A DNA stretch of 64,000 bases from Nicotiana tabacum (Eukaryota; Streptophyta; Magnoliopsida; Solanales; Solanaceae), in NCBI RefSeq assembly GCF_000715075.1, contig NC_134082.1, forward strand, positions 63,952,466 through 64,016,465, given 5' to 3'. The notes under the pieces are model-generated. The model had not been told where the DNA came from, made no database searches, and saw only the letters and a list, made by a program, of their open reading frames with translations. Below are positions 23,303 to 35,710 of this stretch, piece by piece. Position numbers and translations under genes: made by a program. The first letter of the stretch is position 1; each line of letters starts with the position of its first letter.

Positions 23303-23486
23303 TCCACACGCACATTGAAGGAGGGCAAATGACAACCAACTGTCGTAATCAGTGCAAAGGTTTTCAAGGGCTATGTGTACGCCGTCTTTTGGCACCTTAT
23401 GAGTGACGTCGTTACGGAAGTACCATAGGGGCAGGAATTCAAGGTCGATTCTTATCACTTTCAGTCTAATAAACGTGAGGACTATC

Positions 23487-24220
23487 TGTATACGGTAAAA
23501 TCGGAGGGTTCAATATTCCGTTGTTGTGGTGCCTCGTAAGCATATTTCACAGGTTCGAGACTAGGGTGGAGGTTCTCCCTCGAGGGCTATCGACGCTCGA
23601 CCTTGGGGCGATGCAGCCCAACGGCTATGATGGAAAAGTGAGGAGTTCCCAAGGCCCATAACTAGAGCTGACAAAGTCTAGTGAGCTAAATTCAGACCCG
23701 AATCATGATATCAACTAGCTATCCCATCTCCATATCATTGTAATAAATGTATTTGTATTACGTTGGGATTTCCCCTCATATATAAAGGGGATCCTTATCA
23801 TTTTGTAGTCACCTGTTGCTCAATAAAAAATACACAAGAAAATTCTCTCTGCTTTCTAACATATTCTCTTGATCTCATTACTTCATTTATTGCTCATATT
23901 TACTGTGTTCTACTTATTGTTCATCATTTATTGCTTATTATTGGCCATACAGAGCCGTCATTGATTTGATTATAATTGTTAGTCGTCTATCGACTACCCT
24001 CGGCAAGCATCAGACTCGACCCCGAGGCCCCGAATAAGCAAGCTTGAGGCCCCGATCGACAGCCATTTGGCTCGGTTAACATCTCGTTTTTAAGCTCTTT
24101 TCTTGATTCCAAGTACTTCACTTAGCATCTATTGCCCTAACGACTAGTATAAAAATAGATCACGTATTTTTAGAACTACAAAATCAAATTTAATTGTTGT
24201 TATTATTTTCATGGTAAACA
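23487..24220 (+). repeat. 3' LTR of element B
   Basis: A 734 bp match to 15767-16497, with TATA box TATATAAAGG near 23779. The bases before it, CGTGAGGACTATC, match CGCGGAGACTATC before the 3' LTR of E, so this is the polypurine-tract position even though it is not purely purine. Confidence 0.93.
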
Positions 24221-24945
24221 TATATTAATATACATTGAAATCGAGTATCTTCGTGATTGACAAAATGTAATTGTAATATCTGAATCAAATACTTGTAACT
24301 CTAGTAGCTAAATTATCACCTCATGTCTACAAAAGACTGGCTCTTGTACAAACATTTCATAATAACTCAAACTGAGAGGAGTTTACTTTATTCCCATCTA
24401 ATGCTGGTGGACTTTTTATTAAAAACAATTTGTACTGAGGTGTGAAAAACAAGCTACTTTGCAAGGAGACATATATATGGACATGATTACAATCTCCAAC
24501 CCCCTCCCGGCCCTTTTAGATAGTAATGCTTACATATCATTTGAAAAGGATCTCGATATATTACTTTTCCAGACCTTAACATCTGACCCAAAAAACTTGA
24601 AGTTTAAGCACTTTTAGCCCATCAAGGATATGAATTGATAAAAGTTAACTGAAATTAGTTTTCAAGCTACTTGTCTTCAGAGGATATATGATTGACCATC
24701 ATGTTATATTACAGTGGATATCCGTGCGCAATTGATGGATCATCAAAGTTTATAAAACTGCCAAGTTAGCTGGTAGTGACTACTCGATCGATAACCATAC
24801 AGTTCTTCACAAATGGTTCATTCCTTAAAGAGTGCCAACAAATGTTGTCATATTTAAATTATTGGAATCAAAAGCCTAATTGGGTGAGGGTCTTAAGAAA
24901 ATGGACAGCAGACCTAATTAATTAAATCGTAAAAGTTAACTCATG
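24221..24945. other. Unassigned DNA between element B and the repeat fragment
   Basis: AT-rich sequence without a recognised gene or repeat. Confidence 0.4.
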
Positions 24946-25221
24946 AAATAACGATGGTACGGCATCATATATGGAAACAACACCCGTCAATCATTGGGTT
25001 CAATTTTATAATTTTTAACATTGAACCCATTATATTTTTAAAATTATGGGTTCAGATATATTATTTTTGCAATTTTAATAAATTTTTACATACAAATTTT
25101 TACTCCACGTCGAAAGTTATGGGTTAGGTTCCGCACTACATCCGCCTCTGATTGTCCAACATCATATACGAAAACAACACCCGTCAAGCAACATGGGACA
25201 CTGAACATTTCCTCTCTGACA
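24946..25221. repeat. Fragment of dispersed repeat R, split by a small insert
   Basis: CATCATATAYGAAAACAACA-type words at 24964 and 25162 flank about 160 bp of AT-rich DNA (GGGTTCA/GAACCC words) ending near 25152. The outer parts match 50085-50180, the same repeat family. The copia element starts immediately after GACA at 25221. Confidence 0.6.
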
Positions 25222-26033
25222 TGTTGGTATTATTTATAATGCAAAGTCAAAGATTTTATTGTGGTCCTTTTTCTTTCTTTACTTCTTTGTCTTTTGTGAA
25301 AGACAAAGTGTCCCTCATTGGTGGTGGAAAGTCTTTTCCTTCTCTTTATATTGAATTGCTTGTAAAGAGCTAGTAAACGGGAGTGGTCTCGCGCACAAGA
25401 GAAATTAGTCAAGAAGGCAAAATTGGTCGATTTGCCTCCCCTCCCCCTCCCCCCCCCCCGAGATATACTTGAGGCCTATTCCAAATATGGTTTTGCTAAA
25501 ATTATTTCTTCATTTTTTAACTTATCAGAATATGTCCAAATTCATTCTCTTTGAATTGAATTTTGTAACATTCCATTTATTTCCTTGTAACTATCATGCT
25601 TTAATTTCTATAAAAGTTTAATTCTTGTAATAGCTGTGATTAATTTTATAACAACTCCATCTTAATTTTTGTAACAACTACAGATTAATTCATTCATCTG
25701 TAACTGTCCAACAACTTTGCCTATAAAAAGGAAATCTTCTTTGTGAATTATCCAACCCAACAAATACCTTCATCTTCTCGTCATTCTGGGTGACTATTCT
25801 GTGCAAACTCTAAACTTTCAGCCACAAGTGCACGTGTTTGGAGGTTCTGTGGAACCTTGAGGAGCGATCGGTCTTAACGATTTGCACCCAGTCGAGCCGA
25901 AATCGCTTTCAAGGCAGTGGCTTGCCACGATGTAGTATTTTTGATAAGTTGTTCTTCTTTCCTTCTTGTTCTTAGTCAATATTATCTTAGTCAATATTAT
26001 CTTAGTCAATATTATCTACTCATTTTTCTTACA
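25222..26033 (+). repeat. 5' LTR of the copia element
   Basis: 812 bp, TG...CA, with TATA-like CCTATAAAAAGG at about 25720. Compared with the 3' LTR it has a pure C run at 25451-25461, an extra AGTCAATATTATCTT tandem unit near the end, and lacks a short CTTTGCTGGG segment. Confidence 0.92.
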
Positions 26034-26067
26034 ATTTGAAAGCGATTTTTACATATAATATTGACTA

Positions 26068-26333
26068 ATGGCCATCACTTTGAACAAAATACTTCCTAAT
26101 CTGTCAAAGCTTGAGCCTTTAGATGGAAACAATTATAATCATTAGTCCGATAAACTTCTAATTTTCTTTGAACAATTAGATGTTGATTATGTTTTGTTTA
26201 ACGATCCTCCTACTGATGTTGTTGCTGATAGTTCTAATTATGTTAATGTTGTTGTTGCTGATGATATTGCTAACAAGAAATTTGAAAAGGATAATAAAAT
26301 AGTGAGAGGGAATCTGCTTAACCATATGACTAA
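26068..26333 (+). pseudogene. gag of the copia element, N-terminal part
   Basis: The ATG at 26068 starts MAITLNKILPNLSKLEPLDG, then NNYNH, a stop where Trp is normal, and KLLIFFEQLDVDYVLF. This is the familiar N-terminus of plant copia gag. It continues to NLLNHMTN at 26333, where element D begins. The matching C-terminal part restarts at 44221, and about 25 codons expected between the two are missing. Confidence 0.85.
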
Positions 26334-29300
26334 TGTCACACCTCTTTTTTCGCCCGCGCCGCCTCAAAAGGGCGCGGAAGGGAGTTTTTTTCCAATTAAA
26401 GGACAATCGAAATGAGATTTATTATTTATTTTAGAGTCGCCACTTGGGAGATTTAGGGTGTCCCAAGTCACCAATTTTAATCCCGAATCGAGGAAAAGAA
26501 TGACTCTGTATTACAGTCCGCGAACCAGAAATCCGGATAAGGAATTCTGTTAACCCGGGAGAAGGTGTTAGGCATTCTCGAGTTTCGTGGTTCTAGCACG
26601 GTCGCTCAACTGTTATATTCGGCTTGATTATCTGATATAATACATATTATAAACTTATGTGCAAATTTTATCCTTTAACCGCTTTTATTATTTTTTATTT
26701 ATTGTTATTATTTTACGGAGAATTGCAACATTGTGAAAACGTATTTCAAACCACGTCGCAATCAATGCACCCGTGGTTATCGACATATTTCGACTCCGTT
26801 GAGATTTGGATTTGGGTTACATAAATGCACACCCATATTTAAGAAAATAATTTGTTAAAGACGCGCCTAGAGCGACTAGCGTATTGTTGTTTTGGGAAAG
26901 ACCGTAAAATTTCACTAGACGGACAACTCTGATGTTCAAAATAATTAATGCATACATTTGTGAGGGCCCCGCAATCTACATATTTTACTAGGCGAGGCTT
27001 GTCTCATTTATTTTAAATGGACAAATCTTAAAGCGACTACATTTTTCTATTAAAATTAGTCTCTAAAATAAAGAAAGAAAATCCTAACTAATTACGAGCT
27101 TTTTTTATTTATTTATTTATTTAAGAAAGCATGGCATACTAATTGCTAGATTAATACAAATATTGATGAAAAGGAATTTTACTCAAAAATTCGAAATTAT
27201 AAATAAAATAAAAATTCGACAACTAATATTCAAAAGAATCAAATATATCTACATTAAAACTCGCATTGTTATAAAAAAAACCATTGAGATTAATTATTCA
27301 CAACCATTTGAAACTATATTTAACCATAATTACTAATGTTTATTAGAAAGTTTATTAAACTTAAACATTCTTCTAATCTTATTTGAACTCAAATCGTGCC
27401 TTAATGCCTAATTCACGAAATTCAGTTTAAATTCATACCTTAGCTAAATTTAGCTACTTGTTCACGATTAACCTACTATTGATAATCTTGAAACCTTCAT
27501 AACTAGTGAATTAACCCGTTTTGCCAAACAAATTCATTACAGACTAACTTATGTTATTTTCTCTTATTCCAATTATTATTCAGTAATACATGAAATAGCC
27601 TAAATACAATCAATAAAAGGAACAAAGAAAAGCGACATTAAAACTTCAAAATTCAATTCTGCATATGTATTCATGCTTCCACATTATTAGCTTGCAACAG
27701 CTAGTATTAAAGTCGTGTACCTGATATTGGAAGCAAAAGAAAAGGGAGATCAGCAGAAATTCAGTAGCATACAACAACAGCAACCCCAACAATCAGTAAC
27801 AACCAGCAACGAGAAACCAGTGACAGATTTTAAAATCAAGATAAAAATCCAGAAACACCGACAACAATCAACGGACAGAAGCCAAGGGAATCTTTTTAGA
27901 TTTTGAATGACTAATTAATGTTCAACCCTTAATTTCTGAATCTGTATATCAAAGTATTTAGATTGTATATCAGGTGTATACTATTCTTATTTTGATTTTC
28001 CAGAATGTTTTTCTTTTTATTTTTGGAGTCTTAGTATTTTCGGAATTTTTCCCTCTCTTCAATATTCAGCTTTTTTTTTATCTTCCTTCTTCTCTCCTCT
28101 TTTTCTTCTCTCCTCCTTAAATCTGTCCAAGTCCCCTATTTATTACCATCTTTCAGCATTTTTTAAAAATTAATACCCACTATCTTCCACTCATCCCCTT
28201 TTAATCTCACTACCTAATGTTTTTTCCCCTATTATATTAAACAAATACATTATCCTCCCCCCATTATATCTTGTTCCCCATGCCTATATTAAACAATTGC
28301 ATTATTCCCCACCATTATGTCTTGTCCCCCACCATATACTATTTTAATATTATAAAAAAAATATTTAATCTTAATGGACAGAGCACTCAAAAATAAATAA
28401 TTGTTCAGATTTTTAATTCCAAAAATACCCCTTCGCCCTTACTAAAATTACCACTTTATCCCTGAACGTACTGCAATTTACCAATCTACCCCGTCATAAA
28501 CAATTCAGCTAATCAATTCTAACCAAAATATAGCAGCTATAATCAATTCCTAATCAAATTTTATGAACAAATTCAAACTAAATGATGAACAACAAAGAAA
28601 CAACTTGAATTATTTTGACTGAACAATGTTTTTTAAATAACAAACCTATTTTCAGATTCATCAACAATAACAAACAAATATATTCAAAGCATGAGCTCAA
28701 ATTCAAATTAAACTTAAACAAAATAAATAAACAGATTCAAATCTTTAAACTCAAAGAATCAATTGATCTTCAAATTAAATCCAACAAAATTATAACAAAG
28801 ATACATGATTCAAACTAAATCAAAAAATTAAAAAACCAAAACATAAACTCACATTAAATCACTAGATTAAAAACGAACTTCAAACAAAAAATGAACATGA
28901 ATTAAATCTATATTAAACAACAAACATGGATGATTCAAGCGATTAAACTGACATATTTCTATATTACAACTAAATTCTTTTAAACGAATAAAAACAACCG
29001 AAGAAGAAATAATTAATTGAATTTCAACTTGAATCTAACAACATTAAAAATTTCTAAAAAAAATACATAAAAATACATGAAACAAACTGAAGAAATAATT
29101 AATTAAATTTCAATTTGAATCTAATAACATTAAAATTAAACTAAAAATTTCTTTTAATAAATAAAACACATGAACAAACTAAAAAACTAATTAATTAAAT
29201 TTCAATTTGAATCTAATAACATTAAAATTAAACTAAAAATTTCTTTTAATAAATAAAACACATGAACAAACTGAAAAACTAATTAATTAAATTTCAATTT

Positions 29301-30872
29301 GAATCTAATAACATTAAAATTAAACTAACGATTTCTTTTAATAAAAACACATGAACAAACTGAAAAACTAATTAATTAAACGATGAACACGAACAAACAA
29401 GAATCAAACATTCACCGATTTTAGATCCGAGAATATCAAAACAAAATACGGACAAAATGAAACTCAAACCCACTAATCGGATCGAAATGACGAAGAACTT
29501 GAATGAAAGCAAATCTGTCCAGAGACAATTATTGCACCAAAATCACTCGAATCTTCCCGGAAACTTAAACAATAGACGAAGCTCGATGGAGGGGTGTTTG
29601 GCGACGACGAGAACTGAAGCAGCAGCAACAAAGCAGCCATGGCCGCGCAAAGCTGGAGAAGAAGAAGCATCGAGTAGCAGCAACAAAGCAGCCATGGCTG
29701 CGCGAAGCTGGAGAAGAAGAAGCATCGAGCAGCAGCAGTGATGGAGCAGCAGTAGCGACGAGCCTAGCAGGAGCGGAGCAGCAGCCATGGTGCGACGAGA
29801 TCTCGAGCTTGAAGATGCAGCCATGGCAGTGAGGATCTTGTCCATGGATGGACGTAGCAGGAGTAGTAGCGACAATGACGAAGAAGAAGAAGCATCAACA
29901 CAACCGTGAAGGAGGAGAAGCAGCAGCGTGCGACGGGGTGGAGAAGAAGACGCAGCAGCAGACATGAGTGTCGAGCTCAAGCTCGAGCTTGACGAAGAAG
30001 ATGAAGCAGTGGCAGCGAGGTCTTGTATGGACGAAGAACGAAGGAGGAGCAGCAGGGTCTGTTTGGACGAAGAACGAAGGAGGAAGCAACAACCATGAAC
30101 GTTGGTTGTTCATGGTGGAGCTGGTTTTGCACTATGTATGTGTGTGTATGTGTTGATGTGTGTGTGTGTGTGAGTGTGACGGGGTGAAGGGGAAGGGGGG
30201 GAGGGCAACAGCCATGGCTACTTGTAGTTTTTTGGGGTCTTTAGGATAGTGAAGGAGAAGAGAGAAAGAGAGGGGGCGAATGGGATTTTTTAGGGTTTTT
30301 CTTGTTTTTTGTTTTTGTCAAATGTAAGATAGGGGGGTGTTGGGTATTTGGGTTATGGTCCGGGTCGACCCGGTTTGAAATGAACCGGGTCATGGGGAAG
30401 GTTGGGTATTTTTTGGGCTTGTGGCCTGAATTTGAAGAAGAGCCCAATTCCGATTTTCTTTATATTTTTGCTCTCTTTTCTTCTTTTATTTTTCTAAAAC
30501 TAAATTCTAAAAATCCTTAAATTATTATTAAGTTATAAAAGCGCAAATTAACTCCCAATAACAATTAACGCACAATTAAGTAATAATTAAGCATAAAATT
30601 GTACATTTGGACATTAAATGCTAAAAATGCAACGTACATTATTTTTTTTTATGATTTTATCATTTTTGTAAAACAAACTTAAATAAATACTAAATGAAAA
30701 TGCGACATATTTTATATTTTTATTAATTTAAACAAATAAACATGCACAGACAAAAATACAAATAATTATACAAAAATACCACAAAAATACAAACATTGCA
30801 CACAAAGAAAAATTGTTTTATTTTGAATTTTTGGGAGTGATTCTCATATAGGGTTAAAATCACGTGCTCACA
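26334..30872 (-). repeat. 3' LTR of element D (low-coordinate copy)
   Basis: 4539 bp. It holds about three 92 bp AT-rich subrepeats (AATTAATTAAATTTCAATTT..., about 29096-29385) and a GAAGAAGAAGC/AGCAGCAG-rich block (29600-30000) that yields meaningless Leu/Ser-rich ORFs. The outer end joins copia gag at 26333/26334. Confidence 0.9.
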
Positions 30873-30888
30873 GCTGCCCCTCTTTGTC
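30873..30888 (-). promoter_or_regulatory. Polypurine tract of element D
   Basis: The minus strand reads GACAAAGAGGGGCAGC immediately before the LTR start TGTGAGCACG. It would prime plus-strand DNA synthesis. Confidence 0.8.
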
Positions 30889-31566
30889 CGAAAACATGAA
30901 GGGTTTTCATGCAAAGATAAAGTGAGCGGATACGAGCGATTTTTGCCCGTTCGAGTACTCCGTGTGAAGTATTTTTGAAAGATTTGACCGAACCTTTGCT
31001 TCAGAGGTTTCCTACATATCCTGGGCTAAACAAGAATCAGGTCAATGTAGTTCGGGAAGTTTTGGTAGCTGGGACTACCATGGGACTGCAATGTTACTGC
31101 TGTTATCACTGCTTACCGATCTCCTTGTTACACCGTGCTTAAAAGAAAACAAGAAGCTAGGCTAGACTACGGATCATAAGATCTCATCTATCTTCAACTT
31201 GTTCTTGTTGCCTTGCTTTATTGTCGGCTTGTGTTTCTTCCGGTGCTTTTTCTTCCGAGAACTTGGGGATGACACTGGCCTTTTGCTTTTCTTAATACCA
31301 GTTTTCATCATTTTGTTCGGTCTACTGGGGATATGGCTTCCTTCATTAAGATTTCGGTGGTTCCCCTGGGGATTAAGCTTCACAGGCCGCTTCTTTCAAG
31401 ACGCATCTTTTCTTTCTTTCTGATTTCTGAATTTGGACTTATGCTGGGACCTCTTGTTGCAACCTTCTGCTTCCCGGTGCTGGGGATTTTTATTGTTTCC
31501 TGCTGGGGATTCCTGTTGTAACCTTCTGCCTTCCGGAGGGGTTACTGATTTCAAGACCTGAAGTAT

Positions 31567-31780
31567 AAGACTGAAAAGTATTCCTCTCGTTATACAGGTG
31601 GGCGCCTGAAACATGAAATGTAAAGACTGAAAAGTATTCCTCTCGTTATACAGGTGGGCGCCTGAGACATAAAATGTAAAGACTGAAAAGTATTCCTCTT
31701 GTTATGTAGGTGGGCGCCTGAGACATGAAATGTAAAGACTGAAAAGTATTCCTCTCGTTATACAGGTGGGTGCCTGATTT
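31567..31780 (+). repeat. 56 bp tandem array, about 4 copies
   Basis: The unit starts AAGACTGAAAAGTATTCCTC and includes GGTGGGCGCCTGA. Copies begin at 31567, 31623, 31679 and 31735, an exact 56 bp period with a few substitutions. Confidence 0.9.
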
Positions 31781-32064
31781 TAACAACAACTTTGAAAAAT
31801 AAAATGCCATTCCTTTCTTTAGGCTGGCGAGATTTCAACAACTTTTAAAAATAAAACGCCTTTTCTCTCTTCAGGCGGGCTCCTGACTTCAACAACATTT
31901 TTGAAAATAAAATTTCATTCCTTTCTTTAGGCTGGCGAGATTTCAACAACAACTTTTAAAAATAGAACGCCTTTCCTCTCTTCAAGCGGGCTCCTGACTT
32001 CAACAACTTTGAAAAATAAACGCCTTTCCTCTCTTCAGGCGGGCTCCTAATTTCAACAACACAC
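31781..32064 (+). repeat. Alternating ~60 bp tandem array, about 5 copies
   Basis: Units pair AACAACTTTTAAAAATAAAA with CGCCTTTCCTCTCTTCAGGC or TTCCTTTCTTTAGGCTGGCG, so two variants alternate. Confidence 0.8.
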
Positions 32065-32070
32065 AATATC

Positions 32071-32245
32071 CTATTCGAGGGCGGATGAACCCAACATATC
32101 CTATTCGAGGGCGGATGAACCCAAAATATCCTATTCGAGGGCGGATGAACCCAAAATATCCTATTCGAGGGCGGATGAACCCAAAATATCCTATTCGAGG
32201 GCGGATGAACCCAAAATATCCTATTCAAGGGCGGATGAACCCAAC
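32071..32245 (+). repeat. 30 bp tandem array, 6 copies
   Basis: The unit is CTATTCGAGGGCGGATGAAC followed by CCAAAATATC. The spacing is exactly 30 bp. Because 30 is a multiple of three, it gives open frames on both strands that are only repeat artefacts. Confidence 0.95.
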
Positions 32246-32248
32246 TAG

Positions 32249-33200
32249 GAAGTGCGTCTCCTACGAGTAAAACTTGTATGAACCAAAATCAGGAAGTGCG
32301 TCTCCTAAAGCAAAATATAACCTGAAAGACCCAGCCTAGGAAGTGCGTCTCCTAGGGGTGAAACTTCAATGATTCAAACTAGGAAGTGCGTCTCCTACAA
32401 ATGAACTTAAATGAACCAGACTAGGAAGTACGTCTCCTAGGGGTGAAACTTAAATGATTCAAACTAGGAAGCGTGTCTCCTACAAATGATCTTAAATGAA
32501 CCAGACTAAGAAGTGCGTCTCCTAGGGGTGAAAACTTCAATGATTCAAACTAGGAAGTGCGTCTCCTACAAACTTAATTTAGGAAGTGCGTCTCCTATGC
32601 ATGAAATTAAACTTAGGAAGTGCGTCTCCTATGCATGAAATAAAACTTAGGAAGTGCGTCTCCTATGCATGAAAATGAATTTAGGAAGTGCGTCTCATAT
32701 GGGGTAAAAGTAAACTTAGGAAGTGCGTCTCCTATGGGGTAAAAGTAAACTTAGGAAGTGCGTCTCCTATAGGGTAAAAGTAAACTTAGGAAGTGCGTCT
32801 CCTATGGGGTAAGATAAACTTAGGAAGTGCGTCTCCTATGGGTAAAACTTTAATGACTTTAAACTAGGAAGTGTGTCTCCTATGCATGAAATCTTAATTT
32901 AGGAAGTGCGTCTCCTATGCATGATATTAAACTTAGGAAGTGCGTCTCCTATGGGTAAAAATAAATCAGGAAGTGCGTCTCCTATGGGAAAAATAACTTA
33001 GGAAGTGCGTCTCCTAGGGTAAAAATAAACTTTTAGGAAGTGCGTCTCTTATGGGTGAAACCTTAATGATTTTGAACTAGGAAGTGCGTCTCCTATGCCT
33101 GAAAATAAACTTAGGAAGTGCGCCTCCTATTGGTAAAACTAAACTTAGGAAGTGCGTCTCCTATTGGTAAAACTAAACTTAGGAAGTGCGCCTCCTATGC
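32249..33200 (+). repeat. Tandem array with core AGGAAGTGCGTCTCCTA, 26 copies
   Basis: I counted 26 cores between 32251 and 33200. Spacing is about 30-43 bp, with variable linkers such as TGCATGAAATTAAACTT or TGGGGTAAAAGTAAACTT. The core ends are inverted (TAGGA...TCCTA), so each could fold. Neighbouring copies share linkers, showing local expansion. Confidence 0.95.
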
Positions 33201-35710
33201 GTGAACCATTTCCTTAAAAACTTGTGTTGTCTTCCCTCACAACTGCCAGGGATAACACTGTTGGGGAATTATTTACTTACCTGTTGGGGGATAAAATGTT
33301 ATCAGCTAGGGATAACGCTGTCGAGGATAACACTGCTGGGGGATTTTGATTCTTCAAAACTAGTGCTTCACTCTTCGGAAGGCTGCTGGGAATGGCACTG
33401 GCCGGCCTTTTGCTTCTTCGAGCATAAGTTTCATCCTTTTGTTCCGTCCGCTGGGGAACAACTTCCTTCATTAAAACTTGTTATGCTGGGGGTAACACTG
33501 GTTCAAAGACCACTTCCCTTGAAACTGGTGCTATCTTTTATTCTTCCCCAAATGGGTACCTGACTTCCAGAAAATTTTAAATGAAAGGAAAATTTTCTGC
33601 CCCAGTTTGATAATCTCTTGTGGCATGCATTTCCGTCATCATTGCCATTTCCTTTACCTGTTTCAAATCAAACAAAATTTGTTAGTTTAAAACGCGGTGG
33701 TTGGTTGTGATACTCCTACTGGGATGGCTTTTCCCTTTTTCCTTCCCTGCTCTGCGTTCCAAAACTTGTTGGGGATGATATTATTTGCTGGGGATAATCC
33801 CTTTCTGATGGGGATATCCCTCTTCTTTTGCAGCATAGCTCGGAAACTGGCATTTCCCCGACCTTTTAGTCTCGTATGAATTTCCCAAATCATGCTCATT
33901 GTTCTCCTTGCTTTGTTCTTTCTTGATTTAGACCATTTGGATGTTCTAATCGGATATGGTCTTGCATAATTGGAAAGCTGATGGCAGATTTTGAAGTCAT
34001 TTCTCACTTGTTCTGACCAAACAAACTCTACTGGGCAATGTTTCTATGAAAAGGGAACAGAATAAAAAGACAAAGAAAAAAGATGACTCTTTAACAAAAG
34101 AAACTATAAATAAAAACCTATCAAACGCAGATACCGACTCTAATAATCATGACATGCGCATGTGGTCTATCCTCTGCCGTCAATCGTTTTTCAAGATCTT
34201 CATTTGGCAATTCCCCATCTGATTCTCAATCTTATTCAACTTGTAGTGCCCGAAGGGTTTTCACTATCAAGCCTCTCTCATTTTTTTTTCTCTCAGCTTT
34301 CATCGCCTTATGGTGCCCGCGAAGGTTTTCACCGATAAGACTCTCTCATTTGTATCACTTTCCAGCTAGGGATTTGGAGTGTTGCCGATATGACTCTCTC
34401 TACTGGGGATTAGAGTCCTTTCTGCTGTGTAACAGAGTGTTATGTTCACCAATAAGACTCTCATTTGTCTGACTTGGCATCTTTTGAAGACTGATCAGAA
34501 GGTCTTTCTTTGGACCGTAATGTGGGTTTTGGATAGGCTAGAAAGAAATGGTATTAAAGGCTAAAAAACAAAATAAATTTGGGGTTTAAAATTACAACCT
34601 TCGGAACCATATTTGCTTACAACAAGCGCAACCCTTGCCCCCGTTTCTTGCTTGGGGATTTTTTTAATTTTTTTTACTATGCACACTCTGACCATTATGG
34701 CCATTATGCACCCTATGACCGAGCCGTGAAGCGCCTATGTATCCTCTTTGAGGAATCAGGTCAAACGTAGTTCCCAATTCCTCTGTTTTCTTCTGACTTT
34801 CTTTTGTTTTTGTTATCTTTTTTTTTTCTTATTTTCATTTTTCTTTTGTCGTTTTGTTGTTTTCTTTTCCTTTTTTTTCTTTTTCTTCCACATTTGTATT
34901 TCTAACCTTTGCTACTGATTCCGAATGAGGGGTATGAAAGAAAACAAATAAGGCTCAAAGGGTTAACGAAGGATAAATTGTTTAGATAGCAGAATAAAAT
35001 GCCTTCGCCATTCCGGTCTTCAAAACATGCCAAGTGCAAACATCATAATTTAAACAAAGATTTGTAGCCTCTTCTGATGGTGCTGGACTTGACAATTATA
35101 TTCACACATTTGCCTTTTCATTTGTCATCTCTAAAGCGTTGATGGGCAACACTCTCACTCTCATTATCATGAAAGACGAATCTTGCTTTTAACGGTTTTC
35201 TTTGTGTTTTACTTGCCCTAGTTCCGTATGACTCGAGCTCCGAATAATCTCAAACCGTCCTTATTTCCTTTAAATGTTCTGATCACATTTCCGGGGTTTT
35301 ATGATTAACTATTAGGATTAGGCCCAAACTATGTGCGCATGTCATGTCACTAGAATCGGCGCTGAACAAAATGATAAAAGAACTAAACGAAAAGAGGACG
35401 GGAAATAATAAAAGACCGGATTTTGCATTAGACTACCGGTGAAATGGTTTGAATAACAAAACAAACAAAAACAAACCAGAATAAAATCCTAAAATAACCT
35501 GGACAAAACTTAAACAAACCATTGTGGCAAAATGGAAGGATAAGAGGGTTTGACACAAGACAATATTCGAATTACAACCCTAAAAATAATCCAGACAACA
35601 GAAATGACAACAAAATAAGCCATCAAAGATCCTCTCCGGCTGACCCAAAAATGAAGTATCTTTCCAACTACCAAGCATAGCATTTTAACCATTGAGCTCT
35701 ATATCAACAT

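Larger units (their letters stand above)
15767..24220 (+). mobile_element. Element B: non-autonomous Ty3/gypsy Tat-type element
   Basis: Two LTRs (15767-16497 and 23487-24220) begin TGTATACGGTAAAATC and end GGTAAACA. Flanking TATAC (15762-15766) and TATAT (24221-24225) fit a 5 bp TSD with one change. Inside are a PBS, a tiny gag remnant, protease and RT remnants, a repeat-rich spacer and a large accessory gene on the opposite strand. Most of gag and all of RNase H and integrase are missing. By eye the LTRs differ at roughly one position in twelve over the first 245 bases, so the insertion is old. Confidence 0.9.
30889..35710. other. Pol-less interior of element D
   Basis: This 4.8 kb stretch lies where protease, RT and integrase would be, yet no such motif is visible in any frame. 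It contains scattered CTGGGGATAAC/GCTGGGG words (31060-31520 and 33240-33880) and four tandem arrays listed separately. I read it as a loss of pol replaced by repeat-rich DNA. Confidence 0.65.

Noticed and set aside
24221..24945. Search for host exons between B and the copia element
   Set aside because: No frame longer than background and no splice-flanked coding stretch.
27715..27906. Small Gln/Lys-rich ORF present in both D LTRs (also 40971-41162)
   Set aside because: Repeated only because the LTR is repeated; no domain, and it differs little from random AT-rich open frames. It could be revisited if transcripts are found.
29473..30113. Long Leu/Ser-rich ORFs in the LTRs of D (also 42736-43667)
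   Set aside because: They come from GAAGAAG/CAGCAG-rich low-complexity DNA that is open in many frames on both strands.
31956..32270. Repetitive ORFs on both strands over the 30 bp array
   Set aside because: A 30 bp period is a multiple of three, so open frames arise automatically.
32249..33200. CRISPR-like look of conserved cores with spacers
   Set aside because: Linkers are short, unequal and related to each other, the context is a plant retrotransposon, and no cas gene exists. It is a tandem array.
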